DNA of 64,000 nucleotides from Sthenelais limicola (GCA_942159475.1 OW804096.1:102026194-102090193), one strand, 5' to 3'; positions 17,283 through 29,532 are shown, counted from the first letter of the stretch. Numbers and translations: made by a program. Notes: generated by a model not told the origin, from the letters alone.

Positions 17283-17507
17283 CAGGGTAGGGAATACCCA
17301 CCCTTAAATCCCGTTTCCCATTTTGTATTTAAGTCCCATTTCCCGAATCCCACTGGTTTTTAATTTGCAATCCCGTTTTTCTATTTGCAATCCTTACCTA
17401 GAAAAGTTCAATCTGGTCCTGAAACCCTTCCCGGTCATTTTAAATCCCGACTCCCGTTCTAAAATTGGCCCCAATCCCAGTTCCCAAAAAAGATATTCCC
17501 TACCCTG
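17283..17507. mobile_element. 225-bp MITE, copy 1
   Basis: The terminal inverted repeat CAGGGTAGGGAATA is matched by TATTCCCTACCCTG at the right end. The interior is a series of CCC-AAT-like blocks (AATCCCGTTTCCCATTT and variants). A diverged second copy with the same ends lies at 50307-50543, which shows this is a mobile family. No coding capacity. Confidence 0.75.
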
Positions 17508-18925
17508 CTTTTATTGATGGATTGAAACGTTTAACAGGTTCCATCATGTACAGAGATGTATGAAAGTAAATGGGGAGACAATGACTATACATGTATATTA
17601 GAATAAAAATAGGCCAAGCCTGTAAGTCTACAGTCAGGTGGCGGCTGTTGGAGGCACACAATATGTCCTAAAATAAATACACAATCAAGGAGTGAGTTTA
17701 CCAAAATCCAACTCTCAGAGAACTCTGCCTGGCTTTGTCTGGTCTCTGCTATAATTATATGAAAGATTGTATTACCTAAACAAGGCTGTGTCAATTTGAA
17801 TAGCATGAGATATGTACTAGCCCTATATATTCACTGTCCTCAGATTTCCTGCCCCAAAATTCACATTTAATTTAATCAGGTTTCCCTTACCTTGAAGAAT
17901 GTCCTAAACGTCCTAATCCAAGTTGGTGAATCTTGATGCTTTTGATTCAATAGAGTATATGGTGTAGGAAAACTTCATTCCAACAAATACACGTATATCC
18001 AGACCTAGTCCATTCACTTTTGCTGCAAGTGTCAAACCAGACCCGGATCTATCTCATGGGAATGCGCGGGAGTGTTCTAAGTTAATAGACTAGCACAGGA
18101 CCCAGTTAGGATTCAGTTAAAGTAATACATTGTATCTTTGGCATATGTGTTAGATTTTCAGAAAATGTACAATTCAACTTCGCCAATCTTCTCAAATAAC
18201 CCAAATTTCAGACAAAAATAAAGTTCAAAATACAGTTCAACCTCTAACCAAACAGTTTGCTAGAATCAATGCAATGCCAAATATACTTGAATGTAGAAAA
18301 TTGCAGCCTTATTTAGCAGAATTTACTCAATGTGTACAGCTGTCAATTCTACATTTTTTGAAAATCTGACCCATGAATAATGATTTCACATGGGGTGGGT
18401 CTGGATATTTCCACTATGGCGACATTATAATGTTAGTATTTACTGTGAGGTAGGTGTGATAGCAATGGTAGATGCTAAGGGATTTAGACTAGGCATTGCC
18501 CCCTATTTGTCATGAACATTTTCAAAGACATGCTTGGAATATGATTTGCGTAAGATTTCCAAATAGACTTGCAAAACTGCCATGGATACAGCCCCTAACA
18601 AACCCCTCTATAAATAATGGTATGCATTCTATATATATTCATCATTAAACAATCCGCCTAATTAGGATTTGATGGAAAGAAATGAAAATAATCTTATCTA
18701 GAGGGCAGAACACATCTATTGCCAAGCTGGAGGACTGACCATATGTGACTCAGTGGTACTTCCTGGAATCGCATCCTTTTGACACTTGCACCGACCTGAG
18801 TACTGTACTGGCTTAACCTTGGTAAAAGTTCGTTGTCTGCTTGATACTTGGTTTTAATCATTTATTTATAAAGATGAAAATTGTAAGATTCTTGAATGAA
18901 TAAAACATGAATACATGATGGCGCC
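17508..18925. other. Non-coding interior of the TIR element
   Basis: About 1.4 kb with mixed composition, no frame longer than about 75 codons and no recognised family. This may be original interior sequence of the element. Confidence 0.4.
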
Positions 18926-18929
18926 TCTT

Positions 18930-19735
18930 TTTCCCCACTCTCTCTCTCTCTCTAGGCCCTAAATCTATATTACACTTTTCTGCCCCTCTCCCTTATAATT
19001 CCCGCTCACTCTCTCTATCTCCCTCTGTCTGAATCCCCGCTCTCTGTGTCTCTCTATCCCCGCACTCTGTCTCTCAGAATCCCCGCTCTCTGTCTCTCTC
19101 TATCCCCACCCTCTGTCTCTCTGAATGCCCGCTGTCTGTCTCTCTCTATCCCCACTCTCTGTCTCTCTCTATCCCCGCCCTCTGTCTCTCTCTTTCCCCG
19201 CCCTCTGTCTCTCAGAATCCCCGCCTTCTGTCTCTCTCTATCCCCGCCTTCTGTCCCTCAGAATCCCCGCTCTCTGTCTCTCTCTATCCCCGCCCTCTGT
19301 CTCTCTCTATCCCCGCCTTCTGTCCCTCAGAATCCCCGCTCTCTGTCTCTCTCTATCCCCGCCTTCTGTCTCTCAGAATCCCCCACTCTCTGTCTCTCTC
19401 TCTATCCCCGCCTTCTGTCCCTCAGAATCCCCGCTCTCTGTCTCTCTCTATCCCCGCCCTTTGTCTCGCAGAATCCCCGCCTTCTGTCTCTCTCTATCCC
19501 CGCCCTCTGTCTCTCTCTCTATCCCCGCCTTCTGCCCCTCAGAATCCCCGCTCTCTGTCTCTCTCTATCCCTGCCCTCTTTCCCTTATAATTCCCACTCC
19601 CCCACTCTCTCTCCCTCTCTCTGAATCCCCGCTCTCTGTCTCTCTCTATCCAACGTCCTCTGCCCCCCAGAATCCCCGCTCTTAGTCTCTCTCTATCCCC
19701 ACTCTCTGTCCCTCGGAATTCCTCTGTTGAATTAT
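18930..19735. repeat. CT-rich minisatellite
   Basis: Irregular tandem units alternate TCTCTCTATCCCCGCC, CTCTGTC and CTCAGAATCCCCGC, with a higher-order period of roughly 47-57 bases. It is strongly strand-asymmetric (C/T on the + strand). Long open frames here of low-complexity Ser/Pro/Leu sequence are artefacts of the repeat. Confidence 0.9.
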
Positions 19736-19867
19736 ATTTACCTGAAAGCCAGATTACAACAACTCAATATGCCAGGAGCTCTAGTATAAACCATATCAAA
19801 TTTTTATAGTTACTAATCTTTGTCATGATGTCTTTGACATCAAATTGGAAAGAATGTGCTGTTAAAA

Positions 19868-20240
19868 ATATCAACGTAGATTTATCAGTAAGTCAATGTT
19901 GAAAAATTGATGTCAAAATGTTAACGTTGATTTATGAGTAAGTTAATGTTAAAAAAACTGACGTCAAAATCATTAAGTTTGATGGATTGGTAAGTTAATG
20001 TTAAATAATTTACATAAAAAATATTAACATTGATTTATCAGTAAGTTAATGTTAAAAAATTTATGTCAAAATATCAGCGTTGATTCATCAGTAAGTTAAT
20101 GTTAAAAACTTGACGTTAAAATTATTTACGTTGATTGATCGGTAAGTTAATGTTAAATAATTGATGTAAAAAATATTAATGTTGATTTATCAGTAAGTTA
20201 ATGTTAAAAAACGTACGTCAAATATATTAATGTTGAGTCA
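19868..20240. repeat. About 50-bp tandem array (7 diverged copies)
   Basis: Units share GATTTATCAGTAAGTTAATG followed by an A-rich part and a GTCAAAAT-like part. Copies start near 19879, 19929, 19981, 20032, 20082, 20134 and 20184. It lies near the right end of the TIR element before the LINE insertion and carries the same AACGTTAA flavour as the left array. Confidence 0.8.
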
Positions 20241-20383
20241 CCATTGACTTAACGTTGAGAGGTTAATGTTTAGAAATTAACATTAAGTTAATGTTAAATT
20301 GACGCAAATATTATAACGTGAAAAAGATTAACGTGAAATTGAGGTTAAGTTCACGTCAAAATGTTAACGTTAATAAATTAACC

Positions 20384-21813
20384 TTTTTTTTTTTTTTTAA
20401 ATAAATTTTATTGAGGACATTCCCATGCGAACATGGTAATCTCATGCACACTCAATGGCAAAAATTAGATATTATACATCAAAATATCAAAGTTAATTTG
20501 TTTAAATTTACATTTGTAGATTATTTAACTATTTAATTACCGTTCATAGTGAGACTCCTTAAACAGAATACCGTCTCGGATGGTTACTAATACAGATCAA
20601 GGTACAATCAATTAGGTCGCTTGACGACACTTATCTTTCCTGATAATGAATAATCACTATCTAGACAACTAAATTCTTTATACAATATTCAATTATATAC
20701 AATCTTTTGGGTTTTTTGTTTTTTTTGTTATTTTTCTCCAACAGTCATAAAGATAGAATCACCCTTAGTAATCAAATAAAAACAAGTATTTCAAGTTATA
20801 TATCAATCGCAGATGCAGATAATAAGGATTATTGATATTCACCACAGTTCGTTCTTCTTTAGGAACATTTTCATTGATTTCCACTCCATATTACGGACAT
20901 GAACAGGTAATTTATTCCACACCTGTGGCCCGTTGAAGTGTGGAGTTCTCCTCACTTTTTCTGAATTTGGAATAGATGTGGCTAAAACAATACCCTCATG
21001 AAGTCTAGTAGGTCTATCACCCATATCTCGGATGTCATGCTTTTTAGCATTCATTATTCTTAACATCGAGATTTTTGATCTTTTAACTATGTTTCCAACA
21101 TTACAGAGTCGACTTAGAGTTTCTACATCTCTTCTATCATTCAAGTAAATTATCTTTACAGCCCTATTTAATATGCGCTGCAGTTTTTGTTTAATGTTAC
21201 TTGTAGTCATATCGAGAAACAGTAATCCATATTCCAATATCGATAATATGTGACTTTTCACAATCGACTTAGTCATTTCTTTTGTAAGATAATGACGAAT
21301 TCTCTGTAGTTGTACAAGTTTGTAAGAGGCAGAACATTTTAATCTAGTGAAATGATGATTCATTGATAGAGTGGAATCAACCTTAAATCCTAGATAATTT
21401 ACATTTTTCGCCCACGAAATCTCATGACCATTCAGATATACACTGCCTAAGGTTGCTAAATTAATCTTTTTTATCTTATGTTTCGTGCCAAGGAGTTGAA
21501 TTTGGCATTTCTTTTCATTTAATTTGAGCATATTGGCAGCCATCCAGGAGTTGATATTATTCGTGGCCTCTTGGGAAATTTTTACACAATCATTTACTTT
21601 GTCACTCGTTACACTCAAGGCAGTGTCGTCTGCATACATTGTCATGTTAATGACAGACGAGGGATAATTCAGACTCCTTATACAAACAGGTAAATCGTTG
21701 ATATATATTAGGAATACTATCGGTCCCAAGTGACTACCTTGTGGTACCCCTTTGTTGATGGTTACTGGGGTTGAAATAAAATCATTTAACATAGTTTGAT
21801 TGAGGTGAATCAA
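20384..21813 (-). pseudogene. 5'-truncated CR1/L2-type LINE inside the TIR element
   Basis: A - strand frame at 21813-20839 (324 codons) encodes the C-terminal half of a non-LTR reverse transcriptase. It has GVPQGSHLGPIVFLIYINDL, the YADD catalytic box, a YLGF strand and the terminal WNKLP..VR block. The 3' end is a tail of A on the - strand (T at 20384-20398) with a poly(A) signal complement (TTTATT, 20407-20412). The 5' half, including endonuclease, is missing, as is usual for LINE insertions. It lies wholly within the DNA element, so it arrived after it. Confidence 0.85.
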
Positions 21814-21844
21814 CGTTAATTTAACGTGAATTGTTACCTGGGTT

Positions 21845-22440
21845 GCTGAGACAGAGTCTTTAATCTATTTCGATACACATCGTTTTGTTTTCTTCTCTCC
21901 TTGGCTCTTCTTTTAGAGAAACCAATGGATTCAGACCTAATTACATATTTGACATAGTCCCACCTGATTTTTATGTCTTCAATACTAACCTGGGCCCAGG
22001 CGGATGATATTTTTTCCTCCATGAGGTTGATGTACTCTTCATCCTCTAATAACATCTTATTTAATTTCCAGAACCCCTGGCCCCTAGCACTTACACCAAG
22101 GTTCAAAGATATTTTTAACATGTTATGATCTGAGTGTTCACATATGTTATTTTCAACTTTTCTGACCGATGGTCAAATAACCTCGTCAACGAAACAATAA
22201 TCGAGTCTTGATTCCTGCGAGCCCCTAGACCATGTATTGGGGTTACAAGACTCAAGTTTGTCCTTCATCACATCACATAACTCAAACTCGTTAATTATTT
22301 TTATCATCTTCCTTAAACCTGCGAATTTGGCGTGACGATATAGACTAGCGCCCTCAAACTCGTCCTCGCTTACTATATTCATATTGAAGTCACCAAGTAA
22401 AACAAAGCTCATATTAGCTTTCTCTCTCATAATATTCTTA
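21845..22440 (-). pseudogene. L1/Tx1-type LINE ORF2 remnant, endonuclease half
   Basis: On the - strand, 22430-22173 encodes the C-terminal endonuclease part (LLGDFNMN, SRLDYCFVDE). After a stop, 22121-21845 continues with the linker region (GFWKLNKMLL, FSKRRAKERRKQNDVYRNRLK). It ends exactly at the TIR element, beyond which the same ORF resumes at 16585. The catalytic N-terminal endonuclease strands are missing. It is a fragment of the same copy as 15487-16585. Confidence 0.8.
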
Positions 22441-22489
22441 AGAAAATTTTATATAAGTTTCCTGTCATCAAACAAGCAAAATAATAATT

Positions 22490-22690
22490 TTGCTGCCATA
22501 TCCTCTTCAATTAAACAAATCAAACAAATCTTACCAAAAAATGAGGAAATCAATTTTACACAGAATTCCCTTCTCTTGGAACTCTCTCCAGACCGTGGCA
22601 CATGGGGTTCAAGTCACGAAATCATTTAAGACACTAGCAAAGAAAACTCTAATATGGTCGGACCAATATTTCATTGAATAACTATCCATA
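22490..22690 (+). pseudogene. 3' tail of a CR1/L2-type LINE (+ strand)
   Basis: A short frame reads SILHRIPFSWNSLQTVAHG..VTKSFKTLAKKTL, the WN.LP....F...L end typical of CR1/L2/Jockey ORF2. A short ATCTTA microsatellite at about 22965-22985 could be the family-type 3' end. Only the tail remains. Confidence 0.45.
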
Positions 22691-22699
22691 TTGAACAAC

Positions 22700-23998
22700 T
22701 ATCCATTGACTTCAATACTTTCAACCTTTATATTTATGTATGAATTACAGTTCTGAGGAAAGACTTAGTCGCCTTTTACCAATCTTTAAAAATATTGTAG
22801 CAGATATATGTTAATGAAAATAACAGTGGGCCGCTTTCGTCTATGACGACTGGGGTATTCTACACTGCTCTAACCGCCTAAATAAGCATGTAAAGAACAG
22901 GAAGCTTGCAATCCTCCCTAAGCCGGAGCTATGTTTCCTGAAAGGACAAGTCGAAAATAAATGTATCTTAATCTTAATCTTAATTATTTAGTATTAAGAA
23001 CAACTCTCTACATAAAGATCATTTTTTAATATATTATAATACATAATTTACTAAGATAATCACATATATTTACAGCTCCCTAAACTATTGGATAACTATA
23101 TTATTCAGTACCCCTAACCGACATAAACGTACAATTTTTGTTTTGTTCAGTTATTATCCAATCTACTATTTTCATCAACAATATTCCACATTGATCTACT
23201 CAATGTGTATAAGTTTCATTTTCTTCTTTAATGAACTTTATCCCTTCTGGATACAACACCTCTCCATTATATATACATTATGAATATTACATCCTAGTAC
23301 ACCTTGTTAAATAAAACTTAATATAAATATCTCTATTTATTTTACTGGTCTTAGATGTTATCTTCACAACATGCTATAGACACGTTGATCTAACAATATG
23401 CCTGAATTACCATTACTCTTTTTTATGAAACTTTAACCACTCTCGGATATATTTCCTAATATACTCCAACTCTATAAACATTACTTATCGTTTGTATTAT
23501 TTTTCCTTATGTCCTTTTGTCTTCATATTAAGATCATCATCTCAAGCAGTCATATTATTTGAATGTGTTTCCATATGAAAAAAGTTTGTTTTAATCATAT
23601 ATAATAACCATTTGTCCACGTATAATGATACTGTATTATTCACGTTTATGAATAAAAGTCATATCCTTACTTGCTGTTGCTGTCTTGAGATTTCACATTG
23701 TCCAAGTCCATATTTAGTTCACCAGTTAACCTCATAAGCTTCACTAATTCCTTCATACCTACATGCTATAGGCACGTAGTTATTCCAGATCAGATCAGCT
23801 AATGAAGATTTCCTATGCATGAATATATTTTTTATATTCATATAAAATGATCTATACCCTGTAATAATATAACCCCCTTTGTACCCACATGCTATAGACA
23901 CGTAGTTACTCCAGGTTAATATTAAATACCTTTTAAGATGACTTGGCATAAATAATGGCATAAATAATTATTTTAATATGGATAAATAAAAGAATCAA
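22700..23998. repeat. AT-rich DNA with three copies of ACATGCTATAGACACGT
   Basis: No gene was seen. The 17-mer, or a one-mismatch variant, occurs at 23369-23385, 23761-23777 and 23887-23903. The last two sit in a longer 126-base imperfect repeat (both followed by AGTTA.TCCAG). A partial copy (TATAGACACGT) lies at 28335-28345. This is likely a decayed repeat family. Confidence 0.5.
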
Positions 23999-24737
23999 AT
24001 GTCAAAAACACATGTTGCGTGGCAACAGTGGATTGATGCAAGGATGAATGTAATTGGCGACATAGTAAACGAAAACAGAATGTTAATGTCAGCCAAAGAA
24101 ATCCAAGAAGGCACCATCGTTTGCTCAGCTAAAATATCTACAAAATGCCATACCAAAAGAGTGGATGGAAAAGGTAAGAAACGAAGAGACTCCACCATGC
24201 AATGGTGGAACAAAATTACACTTAATTGAATGTCCATCCAAGGTGGTGTACCAGTGCATGATCCAGAAAAGAAAACCAGACTGGAAAATATTTTGAAAAT
24301 GGCGTAATATATTAAATTTAACAGAACAACAATATAAAGAAACACCATGGAAACAAATATTTGTACTCCTATATAAATCCACGACGGAGACCAGATTGCG
24401 GGTACTCCAATACAGAATTCTCCACGGTACGATAACTTGTAACAAATGGTTGGTGGAGAGAGGCATCAAAGATAGCCCAAAATGCAACTTTTGTAATAAA
24501 GAGGACAACCTAGGCCACTTCCTTATGGAATGTATAATTACCAAGAGGTTATGGGCCTCAGTAGTAGAGTGGATACAAGAGCAGGAGTATTTAAATGTAA
24601 AAACTAACGGGGACAAATCTGTTGTCGAGAGTAATAATCGACCTTCATTCTCGCTTGAGAACATACTGTTCGGGGTAGAAGTGAGATATATACAGTCCAA
24701 AATCATTAACTGGATTGTAGATGTATTGAGCAACTGA
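23999..24737 (+). pseudogene. L1/Tx1-type LINE ORF2 C-terminal remnant with zf-RVT
   Basis: The 23999-24229 frame (WQQWIDARMNVIGDIVNENRM) and, after several breaks, 24396-24737 (LQYRILHGTITCNKWLV, CNFCNKEDNLGHFLMEC) match the L1/Tx1 C-terminal domain and zinc finger. The same order is seen in the LINE at 42314-42853. Frameshifts and stops between the parts show decay. Confidence 0.75.
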
Positions 24738-24739
24738 AG

Positions 24740-26545
24740 TCATAGAAATATCGGTGCAAATAATGTATATTAACTGGAAATAGAGTTATAAAAAATGACT
24801 ACAACCAGGAGTAAAATCAATATAGTGTCTGGATCGAGCAGGAAGGTAGAGAATAAGGCTGAAAAGCCGGATTCAGGGGTCTTTCTTGTTAGGTAATATA
24901 CCCACCCCCTGGGGTCAAAGTCGTACCCATAGGGAACGCACTGGATCAGAATAGATGGTACTCTTGTCGATCTCGATGTAAAATAAATAGTGCTTTATGT
25001 CTACTGATGGAAATAAAACGACGTCGCAATCCCCCCCCCCCCCCCACCAAAAAATAAATAAACCAAAAAAACCCCCCCCTGGCTCCAATTCTAATCCGAT
25101 TTAGTATTTCCCCACTAAATGTCCCTACCATGAATTCTTTTATTATAAATGCCACCTAATAAATAGATACATTTATATATAATATGACAGAGCTCAGATA
25201 ATGCCAGAATACAGTGTCTAATTATTGGAAATTAAGTTATTATTACTGATTTACGTTTACTCATCTTTTCCAGTATTTCCCGTTGTATAGCACATAATGA
25301 TATAGTTTCCTTTAATGCAATAGCTCATACTGTCGATTTGTATATTTATCTATAATTTATCTGAGTTTGAAATTGGTATAAATGCATTGATATCTGAATA
25401 ACCATGGATATAGATCTCATTAATCATGTTATTAATCTGGTGAGTTGGGGAAATGGTTAGGGAATCAGGGTTAAACTGTTTACTTACAACTAACGGAATG
25501 ATATTTGATATCAAGTGAGAGAAAAGCTGGCCAATAATATGAATAATGTAGCTCATGACAAGAATAATTTATCCCTAAGAATTTCTTCACAGGTAAAAGA
25601 AAAACATCTTGATTATGCTTGGCAGATGACCATGACGGGAATTTTTATACCGGTATCCTGACCAGTCAGTAAGTCGCTATAAATGTACCGCAATAAAACA
25701 TTCTTGTATAATAGAAACACTATATCTTCCTTATTTCTGTACAAGTACCTGCTAATACAAAATTTCCTTATGGTAAATTGCCTGAGTCATTAACTATACT
25801 TATTATATCAGCATGGGCTGATTCCATCTTTATGAAAATGATACATTGTTATAGATTGAAACCTACATAACTCAACAGAACTACTTTGAATGATCGTGGA
25901 TTTATCTGCCGAATGAGCTCAGCAATTGACAATGGCACAGGGCTAAAACGCGTCTCTCGTATTTGATATGCATGTAGATACAATAGTGTTTGTCAACCCT
26001 GTATAACGTCAATCGCTTTAAAAAGTAACTTTATATTTGTTTCAAAATGTTATCTATAGCTCTGCAAACAGTGTACAGTCTCAATCAATCAGTATGTCCA
26101 GTTCTCCCTTGAGATTCTCAAATTCTGTCATGCTGAAGCTTCCGACCTGAAACTATATAGCCTATCATGTAGTCCAAATACGACAATCGGTTATCAAAAT
26201 AATAGAGATATGGAGAGCGATGTACATCGATTTATATAAATGCTGTTACACCCCGTTGTAGCATGATTAGTTTTAAAACTTTTATCTTTAGATTTTGAAA
26301 ATACATTAATTTTTATAAACAGATGTCATATTATGTTTATAATGTAAATGACTTAGTAAACACTTGGTAATTTTTAATGAGCAGGCCTAGGCTTGCTCTA
26401 GTCCCACAGCTGTTGTGTTGTATTAAAGGTTGATAGTCTCATTTTCATTCATAAATTCTATATCTCGTTGGATTGAAGAGTTTTGCCATGAATTATTATA
26501 TTTAATAAGGTTATATGGTTAATCAACACTCTCTCAGCATGGGTG
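24740..26545. other. Non-coding, AT-rich
   Basis: No reading frame with coding character. It includes C homopolymers at about 25030-25045 and 25071-25078, which are prone to assembly error. No other structure was seen. Confidence 0.4.
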
Positions 26546-26610
26546 TTGTAATAAAGAGGACAACCTAGGCCACTTCTTTATGGAATGTATAATTACCAAG
26601 AGGTTATGGG
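26546..26610 (+). repeat. Isolated 65-bp copy of a LINE zinc-finger segment
   Basis: The 65 bases match 24491-24555 (inside the zf-RVT coding region of the LINE remnant) with a single mismatch that I can find, while the flanks are unrelated. This is a short patch duplication about 2 kb away. Confidence 0.85.
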
Positions 26611-27540
26611 TACTACTCTGAATTGCATTTAAATGGTTCTTGTCGAGGCGCCAATTCGGGTTTCATGTATGCTTTTCCACTGATAAAATTCACCTTTCAA
26701 TATAATTCTATTGTTATAGTGAGAATTGCTTTAATCTGAGATCATAGAAAGTTCCCCCACTTAATTAACCTAATATAGATATGACTATACATGGACGCAT
26801 TATCTCCTCGTGCCTATTTATGGATAATACCGAGTACATATATAGGAGAGGACCGTTCGATATTCCAGGAGATAATGCACATAAGTGAATGTGTCTGGAG
26901 TCATGCATGAGCCGTCTCGAATCATCGTGCATGACCTTTTCATGGGGAGAAGATAATAAAGAACTTAATATATGGTTTGCGCAATCCTTGTCTGGAAAAT
27001 TGATATTAGTCTTTTGCTGCTGTAACGTAACAGCAAGGAAACATAATTATGTTTGATTGATTGTTTTACTACCATTAGGCCACATCTTTCTTATAGTGCT
27101 TCGACTTTGGTCTATACAGAGAGCTATTTCTACGGCCTACCAACTCTTCTAATAACTCACTAACGATATCTAATCACCCCCCCCCCCACACACACACACA
27201 CTCATATATTTGCTATAGCATTATTCAATCGTCGTAAAATTGAAATTATTATACATATATATGTAGTGATTTCCGGGTCTGATAAAGTGTTCTCCCTGTT
27301 ACTTTCTCCAGCTAAAGCAACGAAGTATTATCTGCCTTCACTAACCAGATTTGATCTACTCCCGCCGACGATGGTGGAAATAAAACCAGACTCCCGCTTC
27401 TTGCTAACTTCCATTTCATTTTTTCTTCAGACAATTAAGTTCAGGTATAAAGATCAGGTTACGTCTACAGTAGATGGCATACAAAGTTAACTCGAAGTGA
27501 ACATGAAGTGTTGTCCAATAAGTATTATAAAGAACAGCAA
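26611..27540. other. Non-coding with C/CA simple repeat
   Basis: No gene was seen. A C run followed by (CA)n lies at about 27177-27200. Confidence 0.4.
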
Positions 27541-28100
27541 CTATTTTTTTTAAAATATTTTTATTGGCCATACATGTAACAAGTTATCAAAATACGCATA
27601 ACCGACTAAGGTGGTTGTTTTCATGCGTTGTCATAAGGTTCAAAATCTAAAGTAAAAAATACTATTATCAATTAAATCATAAAGATAAAAAATGAATCAA
27701 AGTTGCATAATGAACACAGGTGTATATTCGTAAAAATTCTTCAAAAGATTTAAATCATCATGTTATATAAATCAATAATAATGATATAGATGAGTAAAAA
27801 GTAAAATACACATTACACATTCTACATAATACATAATAACTCTACAACTTGAATACATTCTTGCTAAGAGGTATATTACATAATCAACACTATAGCCAAC
27901 AGGCTAACATACCCCACTACGTTCACTACACGTGTATGTAGTAATGTTAAAACAAGATAATGGTGTCTAGTACACATATTTAAAGCCAGTCATGGTAAGG
28001 CTTACAGGTATACAACAATAGTTTTCTGGATAAACAGTTTGATATTCATGCAATTTTACTCGTCATTTGATGCAAATATATATTCTAGATATGCTATAAT
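27541..28100 (-). mobile_element. Probable 3' end of a LINE (- strand)
   Basis: T-rich start (27544-27551) with TTTATT at 27570-27575 reads on the - strand as AATAAA plus an A tail. The adjoining bases (TTTATTGGCCATACATG) resemble the 3' end of the LINE at 20407 (TTTATTGAGGACATTCCCATG). No coding part is recognised, so this would be a severely 5'-truncated insertion. The extent is approximate. Confidence 0.35.
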
Positions 28101-28111
28101 CTGTCATGATT

Positions 28112-28189
28112 GTTAAGTATCCCCGAATGGATAAGTCCTTTGAAATTGAAAGTTAAGTATCCCCGAATGGATAAGTCCTTTGAAATTGA
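28112..28189. repeat. 40-bp exact tandem duplication
   Basis: The unit starting GTTAAGTATCCCCGAATGG occurs at 28112 and again at 28152 with no mismatch over about 38 bases. Confidence 0.9.
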
Positions 28190-29532
28190 CCCTTAGAATA
28201 TAGGGGGACATATCGTCGCATAGGTCTGTTCCCACTGTCGATATGTATTTATCGTTTAAAAACATGACTGATAAGGATCCCAATATTCATTGTTTGATAA
28301 ACAATTGGGTTCAAATAAGAGTGACAGTCAACGTTATAGACACGTTGAGCTATCGAAGTTAATGTTGTCATACAATGTTTATCAATATATAGCTGCATGG
28401 TACAGGAAGTGACATGATATCAGTAGAGTTTCCACTTATCTATAGAATCTCAATCGATTCTGGTCTATAAATCCAATATATCGCATGATAAAGCACGAGT
28501 GTAGAAGTGTGTCGATTACATGCATGCATTTAACTCGAGATCTTAAAGATTGCAAGACTCATTAACTAGAGTTGAAAGTAGAGAGTTTAAAAAAACACCA
28601 TTATATATTTTCATTAGAATCTAATTATTCGTGTACTATAAGTGGGCCACTAGGAAGGATGAAAAGAGAGTTGTCATCGAATAGACGAAAGCTATACCAT
28701 CATCCTTAACACAATAACTGATTTTTTAAAAATAATATTTTACCCAAGTTTTCTTTTCGGTTCAGTATAAACTTTTCAGAAGCAAATTCTTCTATTATTT
28801 CAGGGTAGTGCATTTAGTTAAATTAACACGTGAAAATATCATTTAGTTGGTTTAAAATAGGCAAAAACATGAAAGATTGTTTTCCTCGATCAGCACCGAC
28901 GATTTATTGCTGTCATAAAACGTAAGTACAAGGTATTGGTAAATCACTTATAAAGATGCCCCTCTATTTAGCATCAATACATATTTTTTTAGCATTAAAA
29001 GCATTTCTTTGTTAATTTTGTTTAGATCTACCTTATCATGTGGTCAAATATACCGGACTGTCTACTCATTCCTGATGTCCATTATTTTTTACTTTTAAAT
29101 ATGAAGCTTTCGGGGCTTTTATCTCGTTCATCACAACAATAATTATTAAGTCGATATACTAGAAATATGAGTATAAATTATACATGTACGTCCCTGTAAG
29201 TTCATGGATGGGGAAGCATCAGACACCTTTGGTTACCTTTCCACGATTACCTTTGGTTAGGCTATATGCTTTATTGGGCAAGCCCACGAAGTCGTTGGTC
29301 CCCATAGCTCATGATTTCTTCTGATAAACTCATTTAGCCGTTCCTTGATTGGCTGCAGCCTTATCATGGTTCACGGAGACACACATGTTCATGGAAACTT
29401 CACTAATGGTGCACATGGCATTTTGTACATTAGGTATCATTTTTATACAGAGGAACCATGTATGTTCTTCTGGTAGAGAGGTGGGTGTGACCTCAACAAG
29501 CCCGACGATTGGTCAACGCCTTCGATTCACAA
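28190..29532. other. 5' flank of the MSP130-like gene
   Basis: Non-coding and AT-rich; no frame or repeat is worth naming. Enhancers of the downstream gene could lie here, but nothing in the sequence proves it. Confidence 0.35.

Larger units (their letters stand above)
16586..21842. mobile_element. 5.26-kb terminal-inverted-repeat DNA element inserted in a LINE
   Basis: The termini are CCCAGGTAACAA at 16586-16597 and its exact reverse complement at 21831-21842, with weaker inverted similarity for about 20 bases more. Both ends touch the same LINE ORF. On each side is TT (16584-16585 and 21843-21844), consistent with a 2-base target duplication; removing the element plus one copy leaves the LINE frame continuous. 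No transposase frame was found inside, so the element is non-autonomous or its internal genes are lost. It contains AACGTTAA-rich arrays near both ends, a MITE, a minisatellite and a truncated LINE. Superfamily is undetermined: CCC/GGG ends recall piggyBac or EnSpm, but the TSD is not TTAA. Confidence 0.75.

Noticed and set aside
19046..19685. Two overlapping 186-192 codon Ser/Pro/Leu-rich frames
   Set aside because: They are a translation of the CT-rich minisatellite; both frames are equally open and no real protein character is visible.
25030..25078. C homopolymer runs as a functional G-quadruplex
   Set aside because: Isolated simple C runs of uncertain length, with no flanking structure or repeat ends; length may be a sequencing artefact.
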